Assembly: GCA_041913045.1 (NCBI GenBank)
Contig: JAYSGB010000043.1
Span: 1 to 34,674 of the forward strand
Reading direction: 5' to 3'
Length of the DNA stretch: 34,674 nucleotides
Origin: CAMLOF01 sp041913045
GTDB lineage: Bacteria > Pseudomonadota > Gammaproteobacteria > Burkholderiales > Burkholderiaceae_C
The translations under genes were made by a program, and so were the position numbers. The notes under the pieces were generated by a model. The model ran no database searches, was not told the origin of the DNA, and was given only the letters and a program-made list of their open reading frames with translations. How positions within the stretch are numbered: the stretch's first letter is position 1; every line of letters begins with the position of its first letter. Shown piece by piece: positions 21,574 to 29,958 of the stretch.

Positions 21574-22641
21574 ATGAAAAAGAGCCTGATCGCTCTGGCC
21601 GTTCTGGCCGTTTCCGGCGCTGCCATGGCCCAGTCCACCGTTACCCTGTACGGCGTGGCCGATGCATGGGTGGGTTCCAACAAAATTGATTTCAACGGCA
21701 CTGATCTGTCCCAGACCCGTATGGGTAGTGGTGGTTACAACGGCACTCGTTGGGGTCTGCGCGGTACGGAAGATCTGGGCGGTGGTCTGTCTGCCAACTT
21801 CGTGTTGGAACAGGGTTTGACCATTGATGATGGTGAAGCTTCCTCCACACGTCAATTCCACCGTCAGGCATTCGTCGGTCTGAGCGGCTCCTTCGGTACT
21901 ACCCGTTTCGGTCGTCAGTACACTGCTTATGACGAACTGCGTGGCGCAACTAACAACTCTTTTGACACGGCATTCGCAACGACCGGTACTGTGTGGGGCA
22001 CCACGCTGTCTACTGGTGCTGCCGGTACCAACAGCGGCGCGCTGACCACCACCACCACCACGGGTCAATCTCAGGTGGCCGACTACGCAAGCCGTGTTAA
22101 CAATCAGGTCTACTACGCGAGCCCCGTAGTTGGCGGCTTCAGCGGCGCCATTGGCTATGGCCTGGGTGAGAACAAAACCACCACCGCTAACGCAACTGAC
22201 ACGCTGAGCCTGCACGTCAAGTATGCAGCTGGTCCTTTGCTGGTGGGTGTTGCTTACCAGAATGAAGAAGTGTCCAATACCGCGGACCGTTCTTACACTC
22301 TGATCGCTGGTTCCTACGACTTCGGCGTTGCCAAGCTGACAGCTGGTTTTAACCGCGCTAAGCAAGATGCCGTTGGTAAGGACAGCGAATACCAGTTGGG
22401 CGTTTCTGTGCCTGTGAGCGGCAATGCCGCAGTGGCTTTGGGTTACTCTAAAGCCACCGGCAAGAACACTGCAGGTGTTACCACTGTGAAGGGTGACGGT
22501 TGGAGTGTGACTGGCTACTACGACATGTCCAAGCGTACCCGCCTGTACGCCGGTTACAACACTACTGATGCTAAGACTGGTGCAGGTGTTAAAGTCCTCA
22601 AGACCTCCCTGTTCGCCGTGGGTGTCCGTCACTCCTTCTGA
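21574..22641 (+). CDS. General outer-membrane porin (paralogue of the preceding one)
   Basis: 355 residues from ATG 21574, with AGGAG 8-9 nt upstream; an upstream in-frame extension lacks a ribosome site. The signal peptide MKKSLIALAVLAVSGAAMA is almost the same as in the preceding porin, followed by QSTVTLYGVADAWVG, TRWGLRGTEDLGGGLSANFVLEQG, FHRQAFVGLSGSFGTTRFG and a C-terminal GVRHSF. A loop at about residues 145-175 is rich in Thr/Gly/Ala and longer than in the neighbour, which may change the pore's external face. The two plus-strand porins look like a tandem duplication that has since diverged. Confidence 0.95.
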   Translation: MKKSLIALAVLAVSGAAMAQSTVTLYGVADAWVGSNKIDFNGTDLSQTRMGSGGYNGTRWGLRGTEDLGGGLSANFVLEQGLTIDDGEASSTRQFHRQAFVGLSGSFGTTRFGRQYTAYDELRGATNNSFDTAFATTGTVWGTTLSTGAAGTNSGALTTTTTTGQSQVADYASRVNNQVYYASPVVGGFSGAIGYGLGENKTTTANATDTLSLHVKYAAGPLLVGVAYQNEEVSNTADRSYTLIAGSYDFGVAKLTAGFNRAKQDAVGKDSEYQLGVSVPVSGNAAVALGYSKATGKNTAGVTTVKGDGWSVTGYYDMSKRTRLYAGYNTTDAKTGAGVKVLKTSLFAVGVRHSF

Positions 22642-22677
22642 TCCCAGGCTGGCGTAAGCCAGCTTGTGTCAGAAACC

Positions 22678-22708
22678 AAAACCGCCTGGCTTGCCAGGCG
22701 GTTTTTTT
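22678..22708 (+). terminator. Terminator after the third porin
   Basis: Stem AAACCGCCTGGC / GCCAGGCGGTTT with a short loop and a T-run. It lies directly before the next gene, which argues for starting that gene at 22709 or later. Confidence 0.93.
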
Positions 22709-24247
22709 ATGTACCCTTGGCACATGATGCGTTTTGACCGTTGGGGCCCGGGTGTGCAGGTGCTGCAGACCCACATTTCCACCGTGGTGCTGGCGGGCGA
22801 CTTTGCCTACAAGTTCAAGAAGCCGGTAAAGCTGCCTTTCCTTGACTTCTCTACGGCAGAACTGCGGCGCCGTTACTGTGAAGAAGAGTTGCGCCTAAAC
22901 CGCCGTACGGCGCCAAGCTTGTACCTAGATGTCGCCCCGGTGTTTGGCCCGCTTGATGCGCCTGTGCTTGAGGGTTCCGTCAACGAGCCGCCTGCCGATT
23001 GGGTCTTGCGCATGAGGCGCTTTCCGCAGGAGGGCTTGTGGAGCAACCTGGCTCAAAAAGGGGCCCTGAACGCGAGCCGTGTAGATGCACTGGCCAGCAG
23101 TGTTGCAGCGTTTCACCAATCCATATCGCCCATGCCTAATGGTTGGGCCCCAAAAAAGGACACAGAGGCCTGGACGCGTGAGAGTCTGGACGAAATTGCC
23201 ACGGCCCCCTTACCGGCCTGGTTGACGCAAGACCGGCTGCAGAATTTGCGAAGCAAGGTGTTGGCTCGCCTGGGAAGCCAGGTCGAGTGGCGTGCCAGCC
23301 GCCTTGATGGAGGCTTTGTGCGCGAAGGCCACGGCGACATGCACTTGGCCAACATTGTGGAGTGGCAGGGGCAGCAAATGGCGTATGACGCCATTGAGTT
23401 CGAGCCCGACTTGCGCTGCATAGACGTGATGCACGATGCCGCTTTCGTCTTCATGGACCTGTTGGCACATGGTTTGCCGAGCTTGGCCCTGCGTTTTGTG
23501 AATGCCTATGTGGAGCAGACCGGGGACTTTGACGGCCTGCGTGGCTTGCACACCTACGCCACCAGCAGTGCCCTGGTGCGGGCCAAGGTGGCGCTGTTGA
23601 GCGCCTCCGATCCTGAGGTGTTTGAGCGTTACTGGAACCTCGCTGAAAACCTTATTACCTTGCCAGCGCAGCCTGCACTGTTGTTGACCATGGGTTTGAG
23701 CGGCTCTGGTAAGTCCACCTTGGCGCAGGTACTGGTGGAGGTGCTTGCCGCCAAAGGCGTACATGCTGTGCGCGTGCGGTCAGACGTTGAACGCAAGCGG
23801 TTGTGCGGCCTGCCAGCTACAGCGCGACCGGGGCCGGAACTCTATACCCAGGCATTGACCGAGCGCACCTATAACAAGTTGAGTGAAGTAGCGCAGGGCT
23901 TGCTACAAGCCGGTTTTGTGGCTGTGGTGGACGCTGCATTCCTGCGGCAGGACGAGCGTGAGCAAATGCGCCAACTGGTCAGTTGCACGGGGGCCGGGTT
24001 TGCGCTGCTGGAGTGCGTTGCGCCGCCCGAGCGTATGCGCGAAAGGCTGCTTAACCGCGAGGCAGAGGGGCAAGATGCTTCCGATGCCACGCCGGAAGTG
24101 CTGTTGCGCCAGATGGCGTTTGCCGAGCCCGTGCCACAGGAGTGGAGCGACTGGCATGTGCGGATAATGAACGAAGCGTCGTTGGACGAGCTTCAAGCCC
24201 AGGTGCAAACCTGGGCTGATGCATTTGCAGTTAACTCAACCCGCTGA
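22709..24247 (+). CDS. Two-domain APH-like / P-loop ATP-binding protein
   Basis: 512 residues from ATG 22709, the first start after the terminator hairpin; ATG 22724 or 22727 are possible. The N-terminal half resembles an aminoglycoside-phosphotransferase-like kinase fold: VVLAGDFAYKFKKPVKLPFLDF (lysine strand) and HGDMHLANIV (208-217) with the later AIEFEPDLRCIDV. The C-terminal half is a P-loop kinase with Walker A GLSGSGKST (329-337), related to gluconate/zeta-type kinases. This fusion is widespread in proteobacteria and annotated as bifunctional phosphotransferase/ATP-binding protein, with no proven substrate; drug resistance should not be assumed. Its 3' end overlaps the convergent SDR gene by 17 bp. 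Confidence 0.85.
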   Translation: MYPWHMMRFDRWGPGVQVLQTHISTVVLAGDFAYKFKKPVKLPFLDFSTAELRRRYCEEELRLNRRTAPSLYLDVAPVFGPLDAPVLEGSVNEPPADWVLRMRRFPQEGLWSNLAQKGALNASRVDALASSVAAFHQSISPMPNGWAPKKDTEAWTRESLDEIATAPLPAWLTQDRLQNLRSKVLARLGSQVEWRASRLDGGFVREGHGDMHLANIVEWQGQQMAYDAIEFEPDLRCIDVMHDAAFVFMDLLAHGLPSLALRFVNAYVEQTGDFDGLRGLHTYATSSALVRAKVALLSASDPEVFERYWNLAENLITLPAQPALLLTMGLSGSGKSTLAQVLVEVLAAKGVHAVRVRSDVERKRLCGLPATARPGPELYTQALTERTYNKLSEVAQGLLQAGFVAVVDAAFLRQDEREQMRQLVSCTGAGFALLECVAPPERMRERLLNREAEGQDASDATPEVLLRQMAFAEPVPQEWSDWHVRIMNEASLDELQAQVQTWADAFAVNSTR

Positions 24248-24941
24248 CAGGCACCGCTGCACCATGAACGGCGCGAGCCGCGTCGGACGCCAGAAAGCCT
24301 ATAACGGCAGCCAGATCGGCCGGGGCCACCCAGCGGCTTGGGTCTGCGCTGGGCATGGCGGCACGGTTGGCCGGGGTGTCGATGATGGTGGGCAGCACGC
24401 AATTGACGTTGATGCCTTGCTCGCGCAGTTCTGCAGCCATGGATTCGGTCAACCGGATGACCGCACTCTTGCTGGCACAGTAGGCGCCCATTTCTCCCAA
24501 GCCTTTTTGGGCGGAAGCTGCGCCCACGTTGACGATCTTACCGCTGCGCAGGGCCAGCATGTGGGGCACCGTGGCGCGCACCGTGTTGAGCAGTGTGCGG
24601 GTGTTCAGGTTGAACATGGTGTCCCAGGTGTCGTCGCTGAGCACATGTACGGGGTCGCCCATGGCGAAGCCGCCCGCAATGTTGGCCAGCACGTCGATTC
24701 GGCCAAAGCGTTGCAGGGCGACGGCTACCGCCTGCTCAGTTTGTTCGCGGTTCAGCAGGTTGGTGGGTAGTATCAACACGCGTTCGGCGCCCAGTCCCGG
24801 TGGAATGGCTTCTTGCAGCGCGGGCTGGCTCACGTCAACCAGGGCCAGGTTGGCACCTTGGCTGGCAAAGTGCTGTGCCACGGCGCGGCCCAGCTGCCCT
24901 GCGGCGCCGGTGATGAGGACAGTGCGGTTTTGAAACGTCAT
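24231..24941 (-). CDS. SDR-family oxidoreductase, candidate dihydropteridine reductase
   Basis: 236 residues from ATG 24941, which overlaps the phhA stop (ATGA). Rossmann motif LITGAAGQLG (about 9-18), NIAGG in place of the usual NNAG, and catalytic YCASK. The C-terminal part reads LPTIIDTPANRAAMPSADPS followed by RW. Human quinonoid dihydropteridine reductase (QDPR, also an SDR of about 244 residues) has, as I remember it, the corresponding DTPxNRxxMPxADxSxW signature and an AGG motif. Phenylalanine hydroxylase needs its pterin re-reduced, and the upstream genes supply hydroxylase and dehydratase, so this enzyme probably regenerates tetrahydropterin with NAD(P)H. The generic annotation would be only SDR oxidoreductase; the specific role is an inference from signature and context. 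Confidence 0.85.
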   Translation of the reverse strand: MTFQNRTVLITGAAGQLGRAVAQHFASQGANLALVDVSQPALQEAIPPGLGAERVLILPTNLLNREQTEQAVAVALQRFGRIDVLANIAGGFAMGDPVHVLSDDTWDTMFNLNTRTLLNTVRATVPHMLALRSGKIVNVGAASAQKGLGEMGAYCASKSAVIRLTESMAAELREQGINVNCVLPTIIDTPANRAAMPSADPSRWVAPADLAAVIGFLASDAARAVHGAAVPVSGLS

Positions 24942-25837
24942 GGCTTTTTGTTGTGGTGGTAGCTGCCGTCGCCGCGCGTGAGCACGGTGTCGCTGGCCAG
25001 CAGTTGGCCGGGGGGCAGGGGGGCCAGGCGGGCCACTTCTTCGTACAGCGGGCCAAAGTCCACCTGGGCCAGTGCCAGCAGGTCTTCCAGCTTGTCGAGC
25101 ACAAAGTAGGTTTCCTGGAAGTCGTCGATGCGGTAGAGGCTGCGCATGACGCGGGGTAGATCGAACAGCACCCGGTTGGGCGAGGGCGAGTCCAGGCTGA
25201 AGATGCTTTCGCTGTAAGACGAGGCGATGCCGCCGCCGTAGATGCGCAGGCCGCCCGCGTTGCCCTTTTGGCGTACCAGGCCGAATTCCACGGTGTACCA
25301 ATACACCCGGGCTAGCATGTCCAGGTGGCCCAGTTGCTGTGCGCGCAGGCCGCCTTCGCCGTAGGCCTGGATGAAGTCGGCCATGATGGGGTTCATCAGC
25401 ATGGGGACGTGGCCGAACACGTCGTGGAACACGTCGGGTTCTTCCAGGTAGTCGAGCTGGTCGGCCCGGCGGATGAACTGGCCTGCCGGGAAGCGCCGGT
25501 GGGCCAGGTGGTTGAAGAAGACGTCGTCGGGCACCAGGCCGGGCACGGCCACCACCTGCCAGCCGGTGTGCTTCATCAGCACCTCGCTCATGCGGCGAAA
25601 GTCGGGAATGCAGTCTGCCGCAATGGGCAGGGCCTTCATGCCCGCCACGAATTCATCGCAGGCACGGCCTTCGAGCAGGCGCATCTGCCGCTCGTAGAGG
25701 GTCTTCCACGTGGAGTGTTCGGCCGGTGTGTAGTTGTCCCAGCCTTGGTCTATGGTCCAGTCGGCGGTGGCAGGCCTTCCGGCTGCACCAGCGGCCAGGC
25801 CATGTTTGACGGGAGGAGGGAGGGTGTCGGCAAGCAT
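24938..25837 (-). CDS. phhA: Phenylalanine 4-monooxygenase (phenylalanine hydroxylase)
   Basis: 299 residues. It converts L-phenylalanine, O2 and tetrahydropterin to L-tyrosine and the 4a-hydroxypterin. The non-heme iron ligands are visible: His138 and His143 in DVFHDVFGHVPML and Glu184 in YWYTVEFG. GLVPDDVFFNHLAHRRFPAGQ is a typical pterin and substrate region. It lacks the N-terminal ACT regulatory domain of the animal enzyme, as bacterial forms do. It lies 29 bp after phhB and is coupled by ATGA to the SDR gene. Confidence 0.97.
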   Translation of the reverse strand: MLADTLPPPVKHGLAAGAAGRPATADWTIDQGWDNYTPAEHSTWKTLYERQMRLLEGRACDEFVAGMKALPIAADCIPDFRRMSEVLMKHTGWQVVAVPGLVPDDVFFNHLAHRRFPAGQFIRRADQLDYLEEPDVFHDVFGHVPMLMNPIMADFIQAYGEGGLRAQQLGHLDMLARVYWYTVEFGLVRQKGNAGGLRIYGGGIASSYSESIFSLDSPSPNRVLFDLPRVMRSLYRIDDFQETYFVLDKLEDLLALAQVDFGPLYEEVARLAPLPPGQLLASDTVLTRGDGSYHHNKKP

Positions 25838-25866
25838 GGCTGGCCTCCTTGGAGAAGGGCGCGTGG

Positions 25867-26166
25867 TCAGCCGCCCAGGCTGGCGGCGGCCTCATCCACC
25901 CACTGCGCAAATTCGATGTCGCGGGTCGTCAGACCCCCGGCGTCGTGGGTGGTGAAGGTGATGTCCACGCGGTTGTAGACGTTGAACCACTCTGGGTGGT
26001 GGTTGCGCTGCTCGGCGGCCAGTGCCACGCGGGTCATGAAGCCGAAGGCAGCGTTGAAGTCCTTGAACACGAACCGCCGCTCGATGGCATGGCTTTCCTC
26101 GTCAAACCGCCATTGCGGTACCAGGGCCAGTTGGGCTTGCAGGGCCTGGCCATCGAGCTTGTTCAT
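25867..26166 (-). CDS. phhB: Pterin-4a-carbinolamine dehydratase
   Basis: 99 residues from ATG 26166, preceded by an AAGGAG-type site. It dehydrates 4a-hydroxytetrahydropterin, the by-product of the hydroxylase, to quinonoid dihydropterin. The family motif EQRNHHPEW (52-60) holds the catalytic histidines 56-57, and a second His74 lies in TTHDAGG. Length and order match PhhB/PCD proteins. It sits between hpd and phhA, with gaps of about 28 bp on each side. Confidence 0.97.
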   Translation of the reverse strand: MNKLDGQALQAQLALVPQWRFDEESHAIERRFVFKDFNAAFGFMTRVALAAEQRNHHPEWFNVYNRVDITFTTHDAGGLTTRDIEFAQWVDEAAASLGG

Positions 26167-26194
26167 GTGTGGGACTCCTTGTGGTTGGGGGGTA

Positions 26195-27295
26195 TCAGGC
26201 TGGGGTTGTTTCAACCTGGATGGCGCCGCGTCGGATCTGGTCGCGTTCCAGGCTTTCGAACAGGGCCTTGAAGTTGCCTTCGCCAAAGCCTTCGTCGGCC
26301 TTGCGTTGGATGAACTCGAAGAACACCGGGCCCAGCAGCGTTTGGCTGAAGATTTGCAGCAGCAGGCGTTTTTCGCCGTTGGCAGTGGAGCCGTCCAGCA
26401 GAATGCCGCGTGCCTGCAGTTCGGCGGTGGGTTCGCCGTGGCCGGGCAGGCGTTCGTTGAGCATCTCGTAGTAGATGTCGTTGGGGGCGGTCATCAAGGG
26501 AATGCCTGCCATCTGCAGGGCGTCCACGCTGGCCAGGATATCGTCCGTCAGCAGAGCGATGTGCTGGATGCCTTCGCCGTTGAATTGCATGAGGAACTCT
26601 TCGATCTGGCCGCCGTTCTTGCCGGACTCTTCGTTCAGCGGGATGCGGATCAGGCCGTCGGGGGCCGTCATGGCGCGGCTGGTCAGGCCGGTGTATTCGC
26701 CTTTGATGTCGAAGTAGCGGATTTCGCGGAAGTTGAAGATGCGTTCGTAGAACCCGCCCCAGAAGGCCATGCGGCCACGGTACACGTTGTGGGTGAGGTG
26801 GTCGATGAGCTTGAAGCCGTGGCCCACGGGGTGGCGGCTGGCGGGGTCTTCAAAGCCGGGCAGGAATTCGAAGTCGATGTCGTAGATGCTTTTTCCATCT
26901 TCGTAACGGTCGATGAGGTACAGCGGCGCACCGCCAATGCCCTTGATGGCGGGCAGGCGCAGCTCCATGGGGCCGGTGGGGATTTCGATGGGCTGGGCGC
27001 CCATTTCCAGGGCGCGGGCGTAGGCCTTGTGCGAGTCTTTCACACGGAAGGCCAGGCCGCAGGCGCTGGGGCCGTGCTCGGCGGCAAAGTAGCCCGCCAG
27101 GCTTTTGGGTTCGCGGTTGACGATGAAGTTGATGCCGCCTTGGCGGTAAAGCACCACGTCTTTGGAGCGGTGCTTGGCCACCAGGGTGAAGCCCATTTTC
27201 TCGAACAGGGGTTCGAGCACGTTGGGGGTGGGGGAGGCGAATTCGACGAACTCGAACCCGCACAGGCCCATGGGGTTGTCAAACAGGTCAGCCAT
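26195..27295 (-). CDS. hpd: 4-hydroxyphenylpyruvate dioxygenase
   Basis: 366 residues from ATG 27295, with AGGAG 8 nt upstream. It turns 4-hydroxyphenylpyruvate and O2 into homogentisate and CO2, the step after tyrosine transamination. Iron ligands fit the Pseudomonas enzyme (His161, His240, Glu322) with a constant +5 shift: His166 in DHLTHN, His245 in IQHIAL and Glu327 in VFFEFIQ. The C-terminal helix with FKALFESLERDQIRRG is also typical. It is the first gene of the phenylalanine/tyrosine operon and is divergent from an Lrp-type regulator. Homogentisate dioxygenase and the aminotransferase are not in the window. Confidence 0.97.
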   Translation of the reverse strand: MADLFDNPMGLCGFEFVEFASPTPNVLEPLFEKMGFTLVAKHRSKDVVLYRQGGINFIVNREPKSLAGYFAAEHGPSACGLAFRVKDSHKAYARALEMGAQPIEIPTGPMELRLPAIKGIGGAPLYLIDRYEDGKSIYDIDFEFLPGFEDPASRHPVGHGFKLIDHLTHNVYRGRMAFWGGFYERIFNFREIRYFDIKGEYTGLTSRAMTAPDGLIRIPLNEESGKNGGQIEEFLMQFNGEGIQHIALLTDDILASVDALQMAGIPLMTAPNDIYYEMLNERLPGHGEPTAELQARGILLDGSTANGEKRLLLQIFSQTLLGPVFFEFIQRKADEGFGEGNFKALFESLERDQIRRGAIQVETTPA

Positions 27296-27328
27296 GGTGG
27301 TGCTCCTAAATGCGATTGAAGCCGAAAC

Positions 27329-27363
27329 TTTATGCCACCATTGACGCAATGGGTTTGCATAAA
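27329..27363. promoter_or_regulatory. Nested dyad operator between hpd and the Lrp-type gene
   Basis: An inner palindrome CCATTG-ACG-CAATGG (27338-27352) lies almost concentric with an outer inverted repeat TTTATGC (27329-27335) / GCATAAA (27357-27363). It is 34 bp upstream of hpd and 65 bp upstream of the regulator gene. The position and symmetry suit an Lrp/AsnC-family operator for both divergent promoters; binding is inferred. Confidence 0.65.
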
Positions 27364-27427
27364 GACACCAGGGAAACCACTATTTGTGCAATCATCGTCA
27401 GTAATTTTGACTCAAGGAGAAGATAAA

Positions 27428-27901
27428 TTGCATGACATTGAATTGGACCAGACAGACCGGCGCATTCTGGCCCATTTGCAGGCGCATGGCCGGGTGTCGA
27501 ATCTGGAGCTGGCCGAGGCGGTGCACCTTTCGCCTGCGCAATGCAACCGACGCCACCGGCGGTTGGAGGAGCGCGGCTATGTGCGCCGTTACGAAGCCCG
27601 GCTGGATGCCGCGAAGGTGGGCCTGGGGGTGCTGGCCTTTGTGCATGTGACCATGGAGCGCGGGCACATACGCGAGGTGGTGAAGTTCCGTGACGTCGTC
27701 AGCAGCCTGGCGCAGGTGCAGGAGTGCTACGCCGTGACCGGCGACTTTGACTATGTGCTGAAGGTGGTGGCGCGCGACTTGAAGGCGCTGTCTGACTTTT
27801 TGCTGGGCACGCTGGCACAGTTGCCAGGGGTCAACGGGGTGCGGTCCAGCGTGTGTCTGGACGAAGTGAAATGCACCAGCGCCTTGCCGCTGGATGCGTG
27901 A
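27428..27901 (+). CDS. Lrp/AsnC-family transcriptional regulator
   Basis: 157 residues from a TTG start at 27428, chosen because AAGGAGA (27414-27420) lies 7 nt before it; the only nearby ATG is out of frame. The N-terminus (ELDQTDRRILAHLQAHGRVSNLELAEAVHLS) is the Lrp winged helix, with recognition helix PAQCNRRHRRLEERG. The rest is the alpha/beta AsnC ligand domain (QECYAVTGDFDYVLKVVARD). Such proteins form octamers and sense amino acids. Being divergent from hpd-phhB-phhA, it probably regulates that operon in response to an aromatic amino acid, like some PhhR/HpdR systems; this is inferred. Confidence 0.93.
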   Translation: MHDIELDQTDRRILAHLQAHGRVSNLELAEAVHLSPAQCNRRHRRLEERGYVRRYEARLDAAKVGLGVLAFVHVTMERGHIREVVKFRDVVSSLAQVQECYAVTGDFDYVLKVVARDLKALSDFLLGTLAQLPGVNGVRSSVCLDEVKCTSALPLDA

Positions 27902-27910
27902 GCGTCAACG

Positions 27911-28828
27911 TCAGCGTTTGCGCAAGCCCAGCCACATGACGGTACCCACGACCATCAAGCCACCCGCCACCTGAATGGGGGCAATGGTCTGGCCCAGCAG
28001 GGCCCAGGCCAGTACCAGGGCGAAGATGGGCTCGATATTCATGATGGCCGAGTTGCCAACCACACCCAGGCGGGGCAGCACCGTGAACATGATGGTGAAG
28101 GCCGTGCCGTAGAGGAAGGTCAGGCCCATGAGGCCCCACCAGCCCGCAGCGGCGTTGGGCAGATGCAACCCACCTTGTGCGAACGTACCTGCCAGGGCCA
28201 GCACGCCCACAATGCCCATGGTGCTGAAGGTGCGCAGGCGCCCGTCGAGGTCGCCCGCTTCGTGCTGGGTGAGGACCAGGGCCAGGCCGAATGTGGCTGC
28301 TGCTGCCATGGCAAACGCCACACCCGTGCCGATCTGGCTCCAATGGCCCGTGGCACCCAGGCCAGACGATGCGCCTGACACGTCCAGAGCCAAAGCCAGG
28401 CCGAGCAGCATGATGGGCATGGCCCTGACCACACGTGGTTCAGGCCGGTGCTGGTAGACCACGCGCGCCCAAAACGCCGTCCACAGCGGGTAGGTATTGA
28501 ATGCCAGCAAGGCCAGTGCCACGGGCAGCCTGGCCACAGAGGAATACAGGCACATACTCTGCACGGCCACCAATGCGCCAATCGCAGGCAGTGCTTTGCG
28601 GTGGCGCGCCGTCAGACGAGCGGGAACCCTGTAGATCAGCAGCAACGCGCCCACTACCAGCGCCGTGACCCCGCTGCGGAAGGTCACGGCGGTGGTCACG
28701 TCCACGCCGTGGTCGAAGGCGATGCGCGCTGCCACATGGTTCGCCCCCATCATGAAGGCGATCAGCAGCAGCGTGGCAAAGGCGGCGCCGGACAGTTGTC
28801 CGGCGGTGGGCAGGGCTCGGGCAGTCAT
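27911..28828 (-). CDS. EamA/DMT-family transporter
   Basis: 305 residues with about ten transmembrane helices in two EamA repeats (roughly 12-140 and 163-300). The typical ends of each half are present (RSGVTALVVGALL, NTYPLWTAFWA, IMNIEPIFALVLAWALLGQ). The family exports or imports metabolites such as amino acids or sugars-nucleotides; the substrate here cannot be told. It follows dctP by 31 bp on the same strand and is probably the last gene of the vanA-vanB-dctP-eamA group. Its end faces the Lrp gene with only 9 bp between, and no terminator is visible. Confidence 0.9.
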   Translation of the reverse strand: MTARALPTAGQLSGAAFATLLLIAFMMGANHVAARIAFDHGVDVTTAVTFRSGVTALVVGALLLIYRVPARLTARHRKALPAIGALVAVQSMCLYSSVARLPVALALLAFNTYPLWTAFWARVVYQHRPEPRVVRAMPIMLLGLALALDVSGASSGLGATGHWSQIGTGVAFAMAAAATFGLALVLTQHEAGDLDGRLRTFSTMGIVGVLALAGTFAQGGLHLPNAAAGWWGLMGLTFLYGTAFTIMFTVLPRLGVVGNSAIMNIEPIFALVLAWALLGQTIAPIQVAGGLMVVGTVMWLGLRKR

Positions 28829-28859
28829 GCCCGGATTGTGATGTATGCCAAGGCTGCGG

Positions 28860-29900
28860 TCAGCGGCTGTACTTGGCGATCAGTGCGCGAGCTTCAGCGG
28901 CCAACTTCTTGCCGTCGATGCCCTTCTTGGCCACTTCAGCCACCCAGTCGCTTTCCACGGTGCTTGCAGTGCGCAGCCAGCGCTGCGTTTCTGCTGCTTC
29001 AAGCGCCACGATGTTGTTGCCGGCTTTAACAGCAATTTCTCGCCCGACTTTGTCGCCTTCGTCCATAGCGCGGCCGAATATGCCAGCGGTTTCAACGCCG
29101 GAGTTGGCGTCTATCACCTTCTTGAGGTCAGGCGGCAGCTTGTCGTAGGAGCCCTTGTTCATGCTGAATGCGAAGGTCTGGGTGTACAGGCCCTTGTTTC
29201 CAGCGAAGGTGGTGTGGTTCTTGACCAGCTCATGCACCTTGAGCGACGGAACGACTTCCCAAGGGATGGTGGTGCCGTCGATGACGCCTTTGGACAAAGC
29301 CTCGGTCACGGCGGGCACGGGCATGCCAACGGGTGTGGCGCCCAGGGTGGTGAGCATGTTGTTGATGATGCGCGACCCACCACGCACCTTCATGCCGCGC
29401 AGGGTTTCCAGACCGGTGACGGGCTGCTTGGTGTGGAACAGGCCGGGGCCGTGGGTGTGCACGGCAATCAGCTTGACGTCTTTGAACTCGTCGGCGGCGA
29501 ACTTCTCGACGTATTCCTGCAGCGCCTTGGAGGAACTTTCGGCGTTGCCGCTCATGAAGGGCAGCTCGAACACTTCCGTCTTGGGGAAGCGGCCAGGGGT
29601 GTAGCCCAGCACAGTCCAGGTCAGGTCAACCACACCATCTTTGGCCTGGTCGAACAGAGTAGCGGGCGAGCCGCCGCCCAGCTGCATGGCGTGAAAAAGC
29701 TGGACCTTGATCTTGCCGCCGGATTCCTTTTCGACCTTCTGGGCCCAGGGCACCAGAGCTCGGGCAGGGATGGTTGCCTGGGCGGGCAACATCTGGTGCA
29801 GGCGCAGGGTCACGGTCTGCGCCATGGCCTGGCCAGCCAAGGTCAAGGTGGCTGCTGCGCCAAGCAGGGCGAGTGTGGTCCGTCGATTGAATGATGTCAT
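28860..29900 (-). CDS. TRAP transporter solute-binding protein (DctP family)
   Basis: 346 residues with a signal peptide (about 1-27, ending AMAQ). Mature start TVTLRLHQMLPAQATIPAR; family features include VDLTWTVLGYTPGRFPKTEVFELPF and the KVRGGSRIINNML region with the arginine that usually binds a carboxylate. TRAP systems import organic acids using an ion gradient and need DctQ and DctM membrane parts, which are absent here. The gene lies 58 bp after vanB on the same strand, suggesting a methoxybenzoate or other aromatic acid as ligand. It may use membrane subunits encoded elsewhere. Confident on family, not on ligand. Confidence 0.93.
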   Translation of the reverse strand: MTSFNRRTTLALLGAAATLTLAGQAMAQTVTLRLHQMLPAQATIPARALVPWAQKVEKESGGKIKVQLFHAMQLGGGSPATLFDQAKDGVVDLTWTVLGYTPGRFPKTEVFELPFMSGNAESSSKALQEYVEKFAADEFKDVKLIAVHTHGPGLFHTKQPVTGLETLRGMKVRGGSRIINNMLTTLGATPVGMPVPAVTEALSKGVIDGTTIPWEVVPSLKVHELVKNHTTFAGNKGLYTQTFAFSMNKGSYDKLPPDLKKVIDANSGVETAGIFGRAMDEGDKVGREIAVKAGNNIVALEAAETQRWLRTASTVESDWVAEVAKKGIDGKKLAAEARALIAKYSR

Positions 29901-29958
29901 TGCGGTCTCCTGTTATATGTTGAAACGTAAGGCCAGCCGAATGGTCGGCCCAGATGGC

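Noticed and set aside
22709..24247. Aminoglycoside resistance gene
   Set aside because: The APH-like fold is fused to a P-loop kinase, a common conserved housekeeping-type fusion; nothing points to drug modification.
24942..25301. Upstream extension of the SDR reading frame into phhA
   Set aside because: It would overlap phhA by 360 bp; ATG 24941 with the ATGA overlap gives the normal SDR N-terminus.
25325..27319. Long plus-strand frames opposite phhA, phhB and hpd
   Set aside because: Val/Gly/His/Ala-rich shadow products; the minus-strand enzymes have all catalytic residues.
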